64,000 nt of DNA from assembly GCA_016223085.1 (NCBI GenBank), contig JACRPS010000003.1, positions 1-64,000 on the forward strand, in the 5' to 3' direction. The stretch comes from Chloroflexota bacterium. GTDB taxonomy: Bacteria; Chloroflexota; Anaerolineae; Aggregatilineales; Phototrophicaceae. Position numbers and translations under genes: made by a program. Shown here in pieces: positions 7,357-15,051 of this stretch. The notes under the pieces are model-generated. The model worked only from the letters and a program-made list of their open reading frames with translations, was not told where the DNA came from and made no database searches. The first letter of the stretch is position 1; each line of letters starts with the position of its first letter.

Positions 7357-9371
7357 TGCCTAAAGAAAAACGAAGCCCCGAACAGTACAGCATTGACCCG
7401 GCAGCGCAGGAGATGCTGATTCGCGCCGAGGAAATCGGCATCGGCACGGCCTTCACCCGCGCCGATAACATGGTACCCTGCAACATCGGCGGCGCGGGTA
7501 TGTGCTGCAAGCTGTGTGGGATGGGACCGTGCCGCCTGACCAAAGATGGGCAGACCGGCGTCTGCGGCGCGACGCTTGATACCATTCAGGCACGCAACCT
7601 CATCCGCGCGATTGCGGCAGGGTCGGCGGCGCACTCCGATCACGGGCGCGATATGGCCTTTACGCTCAAGGCGGTCGCCAACGGCGAGGCGGAAGGGTAT
7701 ATCATTCGAGACGTTGCTAAACTTCGCGTCGTGGCCGCCCGGTACGGCATCCCGGTGGATGGCCGCGCCCCGGAGGAAATCGCCAATGATTTAGCCGATT
7801 TATACATTGCCCAGTTCGGCCAGCAAAAAGGTGAAATTGCTCCCATCATCCGCGCGCCGGAGAAACGCCAGAAACTGTGGAAAGAGCTGAAAGTTGTACC
7901 GCGCGGCATTGATCGAGAAGTCGTGGAAGCCCTGCATCGCACCCATATGGGCGACGATCAGGACCCCGAACACATCCTGCAACACGCCGTTCGCACCTCC
8001 CTGGCCGACGGCTGGGGCGGCAGCATGATCGCCACCGACGTGGCCGACATCCTGTTTGGCACGCCTGCGCCCCTGCTGGGGCAGGCCAACCTGGGTGTTC
8101 TCAAACAGGATATGGTCAACGTGGTGGTACACGGCCACGAACCGACCCTGAGTGAGATGATTGTAGCCGCCTCGCAGACGCCGGAAATTATCGAATACGC
8201 CAGGGCTGCCGGGGCAAAAGGTGTCAACCTGGCCGGCATCTGCTGCACGGCCAACGAAATCCTGATGCGCCAGGGCATTCCGGCGGCTGGCAACTTCCTC
8301 CAGCAGGAACTGGCGATCCTCACCGGCGCGGTGGAAGCAATGGTGGTGGATGTGCAGTGTATCATGCAGGCGCTGGTTGGGCTGGCCGAGAATTTCCACA
8401 CGAAGGTGATTACCACCTCACCCAAAGTAAAAATCAAAGGCGCGACGCACATCGAATTTGACGAGCGTCACGCGCTGACCATTGCCAAGCAGATTTTGCG
8501 GGTTGCCATTGACAATTACCAAAATCGCGGCGCGACCCACATCCCCGATGTGCGCGAAAGTCTTATCCCCGGCTTCTCGCACGAATACATCAACTACATG
8601 CTCGGCGGCAGCTACCGCGCCTCGTTCCGTCCGCTCAACGACGCCATCGTCGCCGGACGTATTCGCGGCGTGGCGGCCATCGTCGGCTGCAACAATCCCC
8701 GCAGCACCCACGATTATCTGCACACGAAAGTCACGCGCGAACTGCTCAGGCAGGATGTTCTCGTCGTACAAACCGGCTGCGGCGCAATTGCCAGCGCCAA
8801 ACTCGGCCTGCTGCTCGGCGAGGCCGGGTTAGACCAGGTAGGACTGGGGCTGCGGGAAGTGTGCGAAACCATCGGCATTCCACCCGTCCTGCACATGGGG
8901 TCATGCGTGGATAACACCCGCATTCTGACGGTGCTGACGCAGATGGTCGAGGAAGGCGGTCTGGGCGACGATATTGACCAGATACCGGCGGTTGGCCTCG
9001 CGCCGGAGTGGATGAGCGAGAAGGCGCTCGCTATCGGCACCTACTGCGTGGCCTCCGGTGCTTACGTCATGTTTGGCGGTTCGTCGCCGGTCAGCGGTAT
9101 GCCGGACAAAGTGGAGGACAGCGACATCGTGGCGCGTTACCTCAGCGAGGGCTGGGAAAAGATTTACGGTGGCAAACTGGAATTTGTGGCCGACCCGGAC
9201 GAGATGATCCGCCGCGCGCTGGCCCACATTGACCACAAACGCGCTGCGCTTGGTCTGGCCGAATATAAACCAGAACGCTTCGGGCGCAGCGGCGATGACC
9301 GGATGCGCCAGCTCGAACAGTTGCCGCTGGTGGAGCGCCAGCAGGCGCTTTATGGCTCGCCGGTCAAATAG
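7356..9371 (+). CDS. acsA/cooS: Anaerobic Ni-Fe carbon monoxide dehydrogenase
   Basis: CODH interconverts CO and CO2 with ferredoxin, and in acetogen-type complexes passes CO to acetyl-CoA synthase through a tunnel. The 671-residue length is normal for the monofunctional bacterial enzyme. The N-terminal cluster PCNIGGAGMCCKLCGMGPCR plus GVCG supplies the cysteines (C42, C50, C51, C54, C59, C70) for the bridging and cubane clusters. Further on, GICCTANEILMRQG, VGCNNPRS, TGCGAIASAKLG and HMGSCVDNTR are the C-cluster and surrounding motifs. The start ATG overlaps the previous stop and a purine-rich AAGGGGAT lies upstream. It is directly followed by acsB, as expected for the bifunctional CODH/ACS. 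The family is certain; in vivo direction is not. Confidence 0.97.
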   Translation: MPKEKRSPEQYSIDPAAQEMLIRAEEIGIGTAFTRADNMVPCNIGGAGMCCKLCGMGPCRLTKDGQTGVCGATLDTIQARNLIRAIAAGSAAHSDHGRDMAFTLKAVANGEAEGYIIRDVAKLRVVAARYGIPVDGRAPEEIANDLADLYIAQFGQQKGEIAPIIRAPEKRQKLWKELKVVPRGIDREVVEALHRTHMGDDQDPEHILQHAVRTSLADGWGGSMIATDVADILFGTPAPLLGQANLGVLKQDMVNVVVHGHEPTLSEMIVAASQTPEIIEYARAAGAKGVNLAGICCTANEILMRQGIPAAGNFLQQELAILTGAVEAMVVDVQCIMQALVGLAENFHTKVITTSPKVKIKGATHIEFDERHALTIAKQILRVAIDNYQNRGATHIPDVRESLIPGFSHEYINYMLGGSYRASFRPLNDAIVAGRIRGVAAIVGCNNPRSTHDYLHTKVTRELLRQDVLVVQTGCGAIASAKLGLLLGEAGLDQVGLGLREVCETIGIPPVLHMGSCVDNTRILTVLTQMVEEGGLGDDIDQIPAVGLAPEWMSEKALAIGTYCVASGAYVMFGGSSPVSGMPDKVEDSDIVARYLSEGWEKIYGGKLEFVADPDEMIRRALAHIDHKRAALGLAEYKPERFGRSGDDRMRQLEQLPLVERQQALYGSPVK

Positions 9372-9382
9372 GAGAAAAAATT

Positions 9383-12196
9383 ATGTCCCGTTACATTGCA
9401 ACCCGCGCCATTCGCGGCGCCAACGCGCTTGTCGCCGAAGCGGAGATAATGCTCCGTAAAACGCTGGCGGACAAAGGGCCAGATACACCGGTCGCTTTTC
9501 CCAATACCGCTTACTATCTGCCGCTGATTTTTGGTTTGACCGGACAGCAGGTGGAAACGGTCGGGCAGCTAGAACCGGTGCTGGCACACGCCCGCGCGCT
9601 GCTACATCCCATCCCCGCGCAAAAATATTGGACGCCCTACCTGGGCGAAACGCTGGACAGCGGTATGGCAACGCTGCTGGCTGCCGAAGTCATCGAAGCG
9701 ATTCGTTTTGTCTACGGCCTGCAACCGGAACCAATGGCCGGTTTTCACCTGGCCGGTGGCACTTCTTTCACCAGTCCTGATATGGCAAACGGCGGCGCGA
9801 ACGGGCACGACGGCCACCTCAACGGCCCGATAGATGACATTCAACTGCGCACCTGGGGCATCCAACTGGTAGATGGGCGTATGCCCGGTTTCGCGGCTAT
9901 TGTCGGCGCGGCGAAGTCGAACGAGGTCGCGGTGAAGATCGTGCGCGAACTTCAGCGCCGCAACATCCTGTGTTTCCTGTCCGGCAACGTCAACGGGCGC
10001 AGCATCATTCACCAGTTGGCGGAAGAAGGCGTTGAACTCGGTTACGACACCTATACCGTCCCGTTTGGCACGGACACCATCAGCGCCATATACGCGCTTG
10101 GTTTCGCGGTGCGGTCGGCGCTGACCTTCGGCGGCATGAAGGGCGGCATGGCGCGCGACATTCTGATGTACAACAAGGAGCGCGTGTTCGCCTTCGTGCT
10201 GGCGCTGGGCGAGGTGGACGACCTGAAATATGCTGCCGCAGCCGGGGCGATCAACTTCGGCTTCCCGGTTATTGCCGACACGGTGATTCCCGAAATTCTG
10301 CCGACCGGTATCACCACCTATGAACACGTCGTCAGCCTGCCCTTCAATGAAATCGAGGGCGCGGACGACCTGGAACGCGCCGAACGGCTGGTGCAGAAGT
10401 GCATCGAAGTGCGCGGCGTCAAGGTGAAAGTGGCGAACGTCCCCGTACCCGTGCCCTATGGTTCAGCCTTCGAGGGTGAGGTGGTGCGGAAAGCCGACAT
10501 GCGCATTGAGTTCGGCGGCAAATACTCGCGCTGCTTTGAATTCCTGCATATGGCCGAACTGGACGAGGTGACGGACGGTAAGATTGAAGTCGTCGGCCCC
10601 GGCTTTGAGCAGGTCGAAGCCCAGGGACACATGGACGTGGGCATCGTCGTCGAGGTGGCCGGGCGCGGGATGCAGAAAGATTTCGAGCCGGTGCTGGAAC
10701 GCCAGATACACTATTTCGTCAACGGCGCATCCGGCATTCAGCACATCGGCCAGCGTGATATTGCCTGGATACGGGTATCCAACGCCGCCGCCGACAAAGG
10801 CTTTAATCTGGAACACTTCGGCAAGATTCTCCATGCCCGGCTGCACGCCGACTTCGGCGCGATTGTGGACAAGGTGCAGGTGACGATCTATACCGAACCT
10901 GCTCCTATGCAGGCGTGGCTGGCAAAGGCACGCGAGGCATATGACTATCGCAACAAACGACTATCTGATTTGACTGACGATAGTGTTAGTGAATTCTTTA
11001 GCTGTGTATTATGCCAGTCTTTTGCGCCCGATCACGTCTGTATCGTCAGCCCGGAACGGCTTGGCCTGTGCGGCGCGTATAACTGGCTGGACTGCAAAGC
11101 CTCGTACAGCATCAATCCTACCGGCCCGAACCAGCCAATCAAACTCGGCTCGAATACCGATGACCGGAAAGGCTACTGGACAGGCATCAACCAGTACGCC
11201 CAGAACGCTTCACACGGCAAAGTCAGCGAAGTCGCCATGTACTCGATCATGGAAAACCCGATGACAGCATGCCTTACTGCTGATGCCGAAGTTGTCATTG
11301 ATGGCCGGGTTACCACTATTGGCGAATGGGTGGACACCCACTACGGTCACCAGGGGCCATTTGATGCAAGCGTTCTGACACTGAATGATGCCGGTCAGAT
11401 TGTACCGAGCCAGATTCTTGGCGTGCATCGTAACCCTGCACCGCCTTTCCTGGTGCAACTCGAAACCAAATCCGGGCAGCGATTGATCTTGACACCTAAC
11501 CACCCCATCGCCGTTGACCGTCCCGAAGGGCAAGTCTGGATACGGGCTGATGAGATAGCAGTTCATGACCGGGTGTACGCAGTGAAACGTATTCGAGAAC
11601 TTCCTGCGCTTGTCCCCATTCCTGCTGGTGTAGCCCCTCGTTCAAATCAGTGTATGGATTCGTTGAGCAGTTTCCTTGACACCATCACCGAAGCGGTAAC
11701 CATCCAAAATGACGGACAATACGAATCGGTCTACAACCTGAGTCTGCTGGACATCAACAGCTATCTGGCAAACGGCCTGCTGGTCAAAAACTGCGGCTGC
11801 TTTGAGTGCATCGTCATGCTGATACCGGAAGCCAACGGCGTGATGGTCGTCAACCGCGAGGACACCAGCATGACCCCGGCGGGCATGACCTTCAGCACGC
11901 TGGCCGGCATGGCCGGCGGTGGCTTGCAGACCCCCGGCGTCATGGGTGTGGGTAAGTTCTATCTCGTCAGCCCCAAGTTCATTTCGGCGGACGGCGGCTT
12001 CAAGCGCGTGGTCTGGATGAGCAGCGTCCTGAAACAGACGATGGCCGACGAACTGCAAGCGGTGGCCGAACGGGAAGGTGACCCGGATTTGATCGGTCGC
12101 ATCGCCGACGAACGCAGCGTAACAACGGTGGATGAACTGCTAGCCTGGCTGGAAGAACACAACCACCCGGCGCTGGTGATGGACCCGATTTTCTAG
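9383..12196 (+). CDS. acsB: Acetyl-CoA synthase (CODH/ACS alpha subunit) carrying an in-frame mini-intein
   Basis: ACS joins CO, a corrinoid-bound methyl group and CoA at the Ni-Ni-[4Fe4S] A-cluster. The frame codes for 937 residues; removing the intein (residues 630-803) leaves 763, close to the 729 of the Moorella enzyme. The cubane cysteines are C541, C544, C553 and C563, with the same spacing (3, 9, 10) as Moorella Cys506, 509, 518 and 528. The next expected ligand pair, Cys595-Gly-Cys597 for the distal nickel, falls at extein position 630 and is found right after the intein (CGCFECIVMLIPEANGVMVV). A Gly/Asn/His-rich insert occurs near residues 132-152. SD-like GGAGAA precedes the ATG. 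Codon use turns AT-richer at about 10945-11020, just before the first cubane cysteines. Precursor splicing must occur for an active enzyme. Confidence 0.96.
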   Translation: MSRYIATRAIRGANALVAEAEIMLRKTLADKGPDTPVAFPNTAYYLPLIFGLTGQQVETVGQLEPVLAHARALLHPIPAQKYWTPYLGETLDSGMATLLAAEVIEAIRFVYGLQPEPMAGFHLAGGTSFTSPDMANGGANGHDGHLNGPIDDIQLRTWGIQLVDGRMPGFAAIVGAAKSNEVAVKIVRELQRRNILCFLSGNVNGRSIIHQLAEEGVELGYDTYTVPFGTDTISAIYALGFAVRSALTFGGMKGGMARDILMYNKERVFAFVLALGEVDDLKYAAAAGAINFGFPVIADTVIPEILPTGITTYEHVVSLPFNEIEGADDLERAERLVQKCIEVRGVKVKVANVPVPVPYGSAFEGEVVRKADMRIEFGGKYSRCFEFLHMAELDEVTDGKIEVVGPGFEQVEAQGHMDVGIVVEVAGRGMQKDFEPVLERQIHYFVNGASGIQHIGQRDIAWIRVSNAAADKGFNLEHFGKILHARLHADFGAIVDKVQVTIYTEPAPMQAWLAKAREAYDYRNKRLSDLTDDSVSEFFSCVLCQSFAPDHVCIVSPERLGLCGAYNWLDCKASYSINPTGPNQPIKLGSNTDDRKGYWTGINQYAQNASHGKVSEVAMYSIMENPMTACLTADAEVVIDGRVTTIGEWVDTHYGHQGPFDASVLTLNDAGQIVPSQILGVHRNPAPPFLVQLETKSGQRLILTPNHPIAVDRPEGQVWIRADEIAVHDRVYAVKRIRELPALVPIPAGVAPRSNQCMDSLSSFLDTITEAVTIQNDGQYESVYNLSLLDINSYLANGLLVKNCGCFECIVMLIPEANGVMVVNREDTSMTPAGMTFSTLAGMAGGGLQTPGVMGVGKFYLVSPKFISADGGFKRVVWMSSVLKQTMADELQAVAEREGDPDLIGRIADERSVTTVDELLAWLEEHNHPALVMDPIF
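11270..11791 (+). other. Mini-intein within acsB (174 residues, no homing endonuclease)
   Basis: Seen: ACS homology stops after ENPMTA and resumes at CGCFECI. Between them lie 174 residues with Hint-domain blocks: block A CLTADAEVVIDGRVTTIGEWV-type start with Cys1, block B GQRLILTPNHPIAV with the TxxH motif, block F YESVYNLSLLDINSYLANG, and block G LLVKN followed by Cys+1. The penultimate residue is Lys, not the usual His, which is tolerated in some inteins. The size leaves no room for a LAGLIDADG or HNH endonuclease. Base composition is less GC-rich than the extein. Cys+1 is the equivalent of Moorella Cys595, a ligand of the distal nickel, so splicing rebuilds the catalytic Cys-Gly-Cys motif. 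An insertion of another kind is very unlikely given the blocks. Confidence 0.93.
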
Positions 12197-12208
12197 GAGG
12201 ACGCAGCC

Positions 12209-12712
12209 ATGGCGGAACGTCGTTTTGTACGTGACCTGATGACGGTGGGGGTGGCGACCTGCGCCGAAGATGCCCCGGCAACGGACATCGCGCGATTGCT
12301 GTTGGACAAGAACCTGGAGGCTGTCGTCGTGCTGAACGACGAAGGGCACGGCGTCGGCGTGGTGAGCCAGGATGACCTGGTGAAAGCGTACTCGCGGGAT
12401 GGCTGCCATGACTTGACCGCCGCCGACATCATGAGCGACGACGTTCCCCAGGTTCCGCCGGACATCCCGCTGACGGCAGCGGCGCAGATCATGCGTGACC
12501 GGCGCGTTCGCGCGCTGTTCCTCATGCATCACGCCGATGGTGTCACCTACCCCGCCGGGGTGCTGACCTATCGGCACTTGCTGCGCCATCTGGCCGCGCG
12601 TGACGACGGCGAATTGAACGACCTGGGTATCAAAGCGGCGCGGCAGGCTCCGCTGGAAACATTCATCGAACGACGCGAGGCGGCGCGCCGCCAGTCTACC
12701 AATAGGGAGTAA
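12209..12712 (+). CDS. CBS-domain-pair protein within the ACS operon
   Basis: A 167-residue protein made almost wholly of two CBS motifs: residues 6-63 (VRDLMTVGVATCAEDAPATD to VGVVSQDDL) and about 70-132 (AADIMSDDVPQVPPDIPLTA to AGVLTYRHLLRHL). CBS pairs (Bateman modules) bind adenine nucleotides or S-adenosyl compounds and sense energy or cofactor state. No other domain is attached apart from a charged helical tail. It sits 12 bases after acsB and 7 before acsD with a GGAGG ribosome site, so it is translated with the ACS subunits. Inference: it may tune the CODH/ACS complex to nucleotide levels; this is not a known subunit of the Moorella enzyme. Confidence 0.85.
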   Translation: MAERRFVRDLMTVGVATCAEDAPATDIARLLLDKNLEAVVVLNDEGHGVGVVSQDDLVKAYSRDGCHDLTAADIMSDDVPQVPPDIPLTAAAQIMRDRRVRALFLMHHADGVTYPAGVLTYRHLLRHLAARDDGELNDLGIKAARQAPLETFIERREAARRQSTNRE

Positions 12713-12719
12713 AAAATTT

Positions 12720-13694
12720 ATGTCGGCGGAAATTCCAAAAGATTCGTGGTCTGGAACTGTCCGTACCGTGACCCTGGGCGCAACCCCGGCAGAGGGCGGC
12801 ACGCGCTCCCACGTCGTAACGGTCGGTGGGCAAAAGACCCTTCCTTTTATGCACTTTGAGCAGGTCGCGCCCAATCGCCCGGTTGTGGCCGTCGAAATCA
12901 AAGACCGCTGCCCGGAGGACTGGTCGCCGCTGCTGCTGGAAGTATGGGGAGACGCTGCCATCAGCCCCGCTGCCTGGGCCAAACAGGCCGAAGCAGCCGG
13001 CGCCCATGTGCTGGTGCTGGCGCTCAGTTTGACCGGCGACGATGGCAAACCGACCACACCGCAGGCCGCCGTCGCAGCGACTAAAGCTGTACTTGAGGCC
13101 AGCGGTCTGCCCCTGCTGGTGTTTGGCCCAGGCCAGGCCGAGGCGGATAACGAACTGCTGGTTGCCGTTGCCGAAGCCACCAAAGGCGAACGCATTGCCC
13201 TGGGCATCTGCGAGGACAAAAATTACCGGACGATTGTCGCCGCTGCGCTGGCGAACGGCCATTGTGTCACGGCTCGCTCGCCGATGGACGTGAACCTCGC
13301 CAAACAGCTCAACATCCTCATTCACGATATGGGCCTGCCGCTGGATCGAATCCTGATGGACCCGACAACGGGCGCGCTCGGCTACGGCATCGAGTATGGT
13401 TATTCGGTGATGGAACGGCTGCGGCTGGCGGCGCTCCAGGGGGACGCGATGACGCAGTTGCCCATGATCGTCACGCCCGGCTTTGAAGCCTGGAAGACAA
13501 AAGAGTCCAAAGTCGGCAGGGACGTGCCGGAAGCCTGGGGCGACTGGCGGGAGCGGGCGATCACCTGGGAAACGCTGACTGCCGTTACGCTGATCGAATC
13601 CGGGGCGGACATCGTGGTGCTGCGCCATCCTGAAAGCGTCCGGCGTGTGCGCCAGGCGATTGACGACTTAATGACGGTGCCGGAAACGGTATGA
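12720..13694 (+). CDS. acsD/cdhD: Corrinoid iron-sulfur protein, small subunit
   Basis: The CFeSP carries the methyl group from methyl-THF to ACS; the small subunit is a TIM barrel that forms, with the large subunit, the corrinoid-binding heterodimer. The 324 residues fit the family. Recognisable parts are the N-terminal GTVRTVTLGATPAEGGTRSHVVTVGG with LPFMHFE, the barrel strands VVAVEIKDRCPEDW, HVLVLALSLTG, and the segment LDRILMDPTTGALGYGIEYGYSVMER. The gene lies between the CBS gene and acsC in the usual ACS order, with a GGGAG ribosome site a few bases upstream of ATG 12720. Confidence 0.95.
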   Translation: MSAEIPKDSWSGTVRTVTLGATPAEGGTRSHVVTVGGQKTLPFMHFEQVAPNRPVVAVEIKDRCPEDWSPLLLEVWGDAAISPAAWAKQAEAAGAHVLVLALSLTGDDGKPTTPQAAVAATKAVLEASGLPLLVFGPGQAEADNELLVAVAEATKGERIALGICEDKNYRTIVAAALANGHCVTARSPMDVNLAKQLNILIHDMGLPLDRILMDPTTGALGYGIEYGYSVMERLRLAALQGDAMTQLPMIVTPGFEAWKTKESKVGRDVPEAWGDWRERAITWETLTAVTLIESGADIVVLRHPESVRRVRQAIDDLMTVPETV

Positions 13695-13710
13695 AGGCGA
13701 GGATAAAACG

Positions 13711-15051
13711 ATGGCACTCTCCGGTATTCAAATCTACAAACTGCTGCCGCAAACCAATTGTAAAGACTGCGGTTTCCCCACCTGCCTCGCGTTTGCCATG
13801 AAACTGGCGGCGAAACAGGTCGAACTGGCGGCATGCCCGCACGTTGGCGACGATGCGAAGGCGCAGTTATCCGAAGCATCCGAGCCACCGGTGCGGCTGG
13901 TTTCGCTGAAATCCAACGGCTACGAAGTCAAAGCCGGTAACGAAGTGGTGCTGTTCCGGCACGAAAAGACGTTTTACAACAAACCCGGCCTGTTCATCCG
14001 CCTGCGCGACACCGAATCGCCGGATGAAATTAAAACCAGAGTCGCGGCGGCAGACGGCTACAAAGTCATCTACGTCGGCAGGGAACTGGCGCTGGATGGC
14101 TTCGCGGTAGAAGCCGCCAGCAGAACACCGGCAGCATTTTCGGCGGCCATCAACGCGGTACGACAAATCAGCCACCGCCCGCTGATTCTCATCAGCCGTG
14201 ACCCGGCCATCATGGCCGCCGGGCTGCGCCTGGTAGACGGCGAACGCCCGCTGATGGTCGGCGCGGACGCGGCTAACTGGCAGGCGATGGGCGACCTGGC
14301 GAAACAGCACGGCGCGGCGCTGGCTGTTACCGCCGATACCCTGGATGGGCTGGCCGACCTGACAGTAAAGCTAAAAGACCTGGGCGTTCAAGACCTGGTG
14401 CTCGACCCGACAGCGCAGCGGTTGGGCGCATCACTGGCGCTGAACACGCAGATTCGGCGGCTGGCGCTCAGGAAAAACTTCCGCCCCCTGGGGTATCCCG
14501 TCATCGCCTTCCCCGGCGACGCTGACGAACCAGCGCAAGAGTCCATCCTGGCGGCGCACGCTATCGCCAAGTACGCGGGTTTCATCGTGCTCGACCACTT
14601 CGCGCCCGAAACGGCCTATCCCCTGCTGGTACTGCGCGAAAACATCTTCACCGACCCGCAGAAGCCAATCCAGGTGCAGCCGGGTGTGTACGAAATCAAC
14701 AACCCGAATGCCGACTCGCCGGTGCTGGTGACGACCAATTTCAGCATCACCTACTTCAGCGTCGCCAACGAGGTCGAAAGCTCCGGCCTGCCCGCCTGGT
14801 TAGTCGTCACCGACGCCGAAGGCATGAGCGTGCTGACCGCCTGGGCTGCCGGTAAGTTCGACGCGGAACGGATTGCAAAGGCGATCAAGACCTTCAACGT
14901 GGCCGATAAAGTCAGCGTTAAACGAGTGGTGCTGCCGGGGCATGTGGCCGTGCTGTCGGGCGAACTGGAAAACGAACTGCCTGACTGGGAAATTCGTGTC
15001 GGCCCGCGCGAGGCCGTTGACCTGCCGGCGTTCATCAAACAATCGCTTTAA
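13711..15051 (+). CDS. acsC/cdhE: Corrinoid iron-sulfur protein, large subunit
   Basis: The large CFeSP subunit holds an N-terminal [4Fe-4S] domain used for reductive activation of cobalt and a C-terminal corrinoid-binding domain. Residues 9-42 show the cluster motif LPQTNCKDCGFPTCLAFAMK with a fourth cysteine in ELAACPH. The length of 446 is the family norm. The C-terminal half contains PVLVTTNFSITYFSVANEVE and a corrinoid-domain end. ATG 13711 follows acsD by 16 bases with AGGCGAGGA upstream. Its TAA overlaps the next ATG at 15051, showing translational coupling to the activator gene. Confidence 0.96.
   Translation: MALSGIQIYKLLPQTNCKDCGFPTCLAFAMKLAAKQVELAACPHVGDDAKAQLSEASEPPVRLVSLKSNGYEVKAGNEVVLFRHEKTFYNKPGLFIRLRDTESPDEIKTRVAAADGYKVIYVGRELALDGFAVEAASRTPAAFSAAINAVRQISHRPLILISRDPAIMAAGLRLVDGERPLMVGADAANWQAMGDLAKQHGAALAVTADTLDGLADLTVKLKDLGVQDLVLDPTAQRLGASLALNTQIRRLALRKNFRPLGYPVIAFPGDADEPAQESILAAHAIAKYAGFIVLDHFAPETAYPLLVLRENIFTDPQKPIQVQPGVYEINNPNADSPVLVTTNFSITYFSVANEVESSGLPAWLVVTDAEGMSVLTAWAAGKFDAERIAKAIKTFNVADKVSVKRVVLPGHVAVLSGELENELPDWEIRVGPREAVDLPAFIKQSL

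Noticed and set aside
7271-9236. Long minus-strand frames opposite CODH, acsB and other GC-rich genes
   Set aside because: They are shadows of high GC third positions, with no family motifs or ribosome sites.
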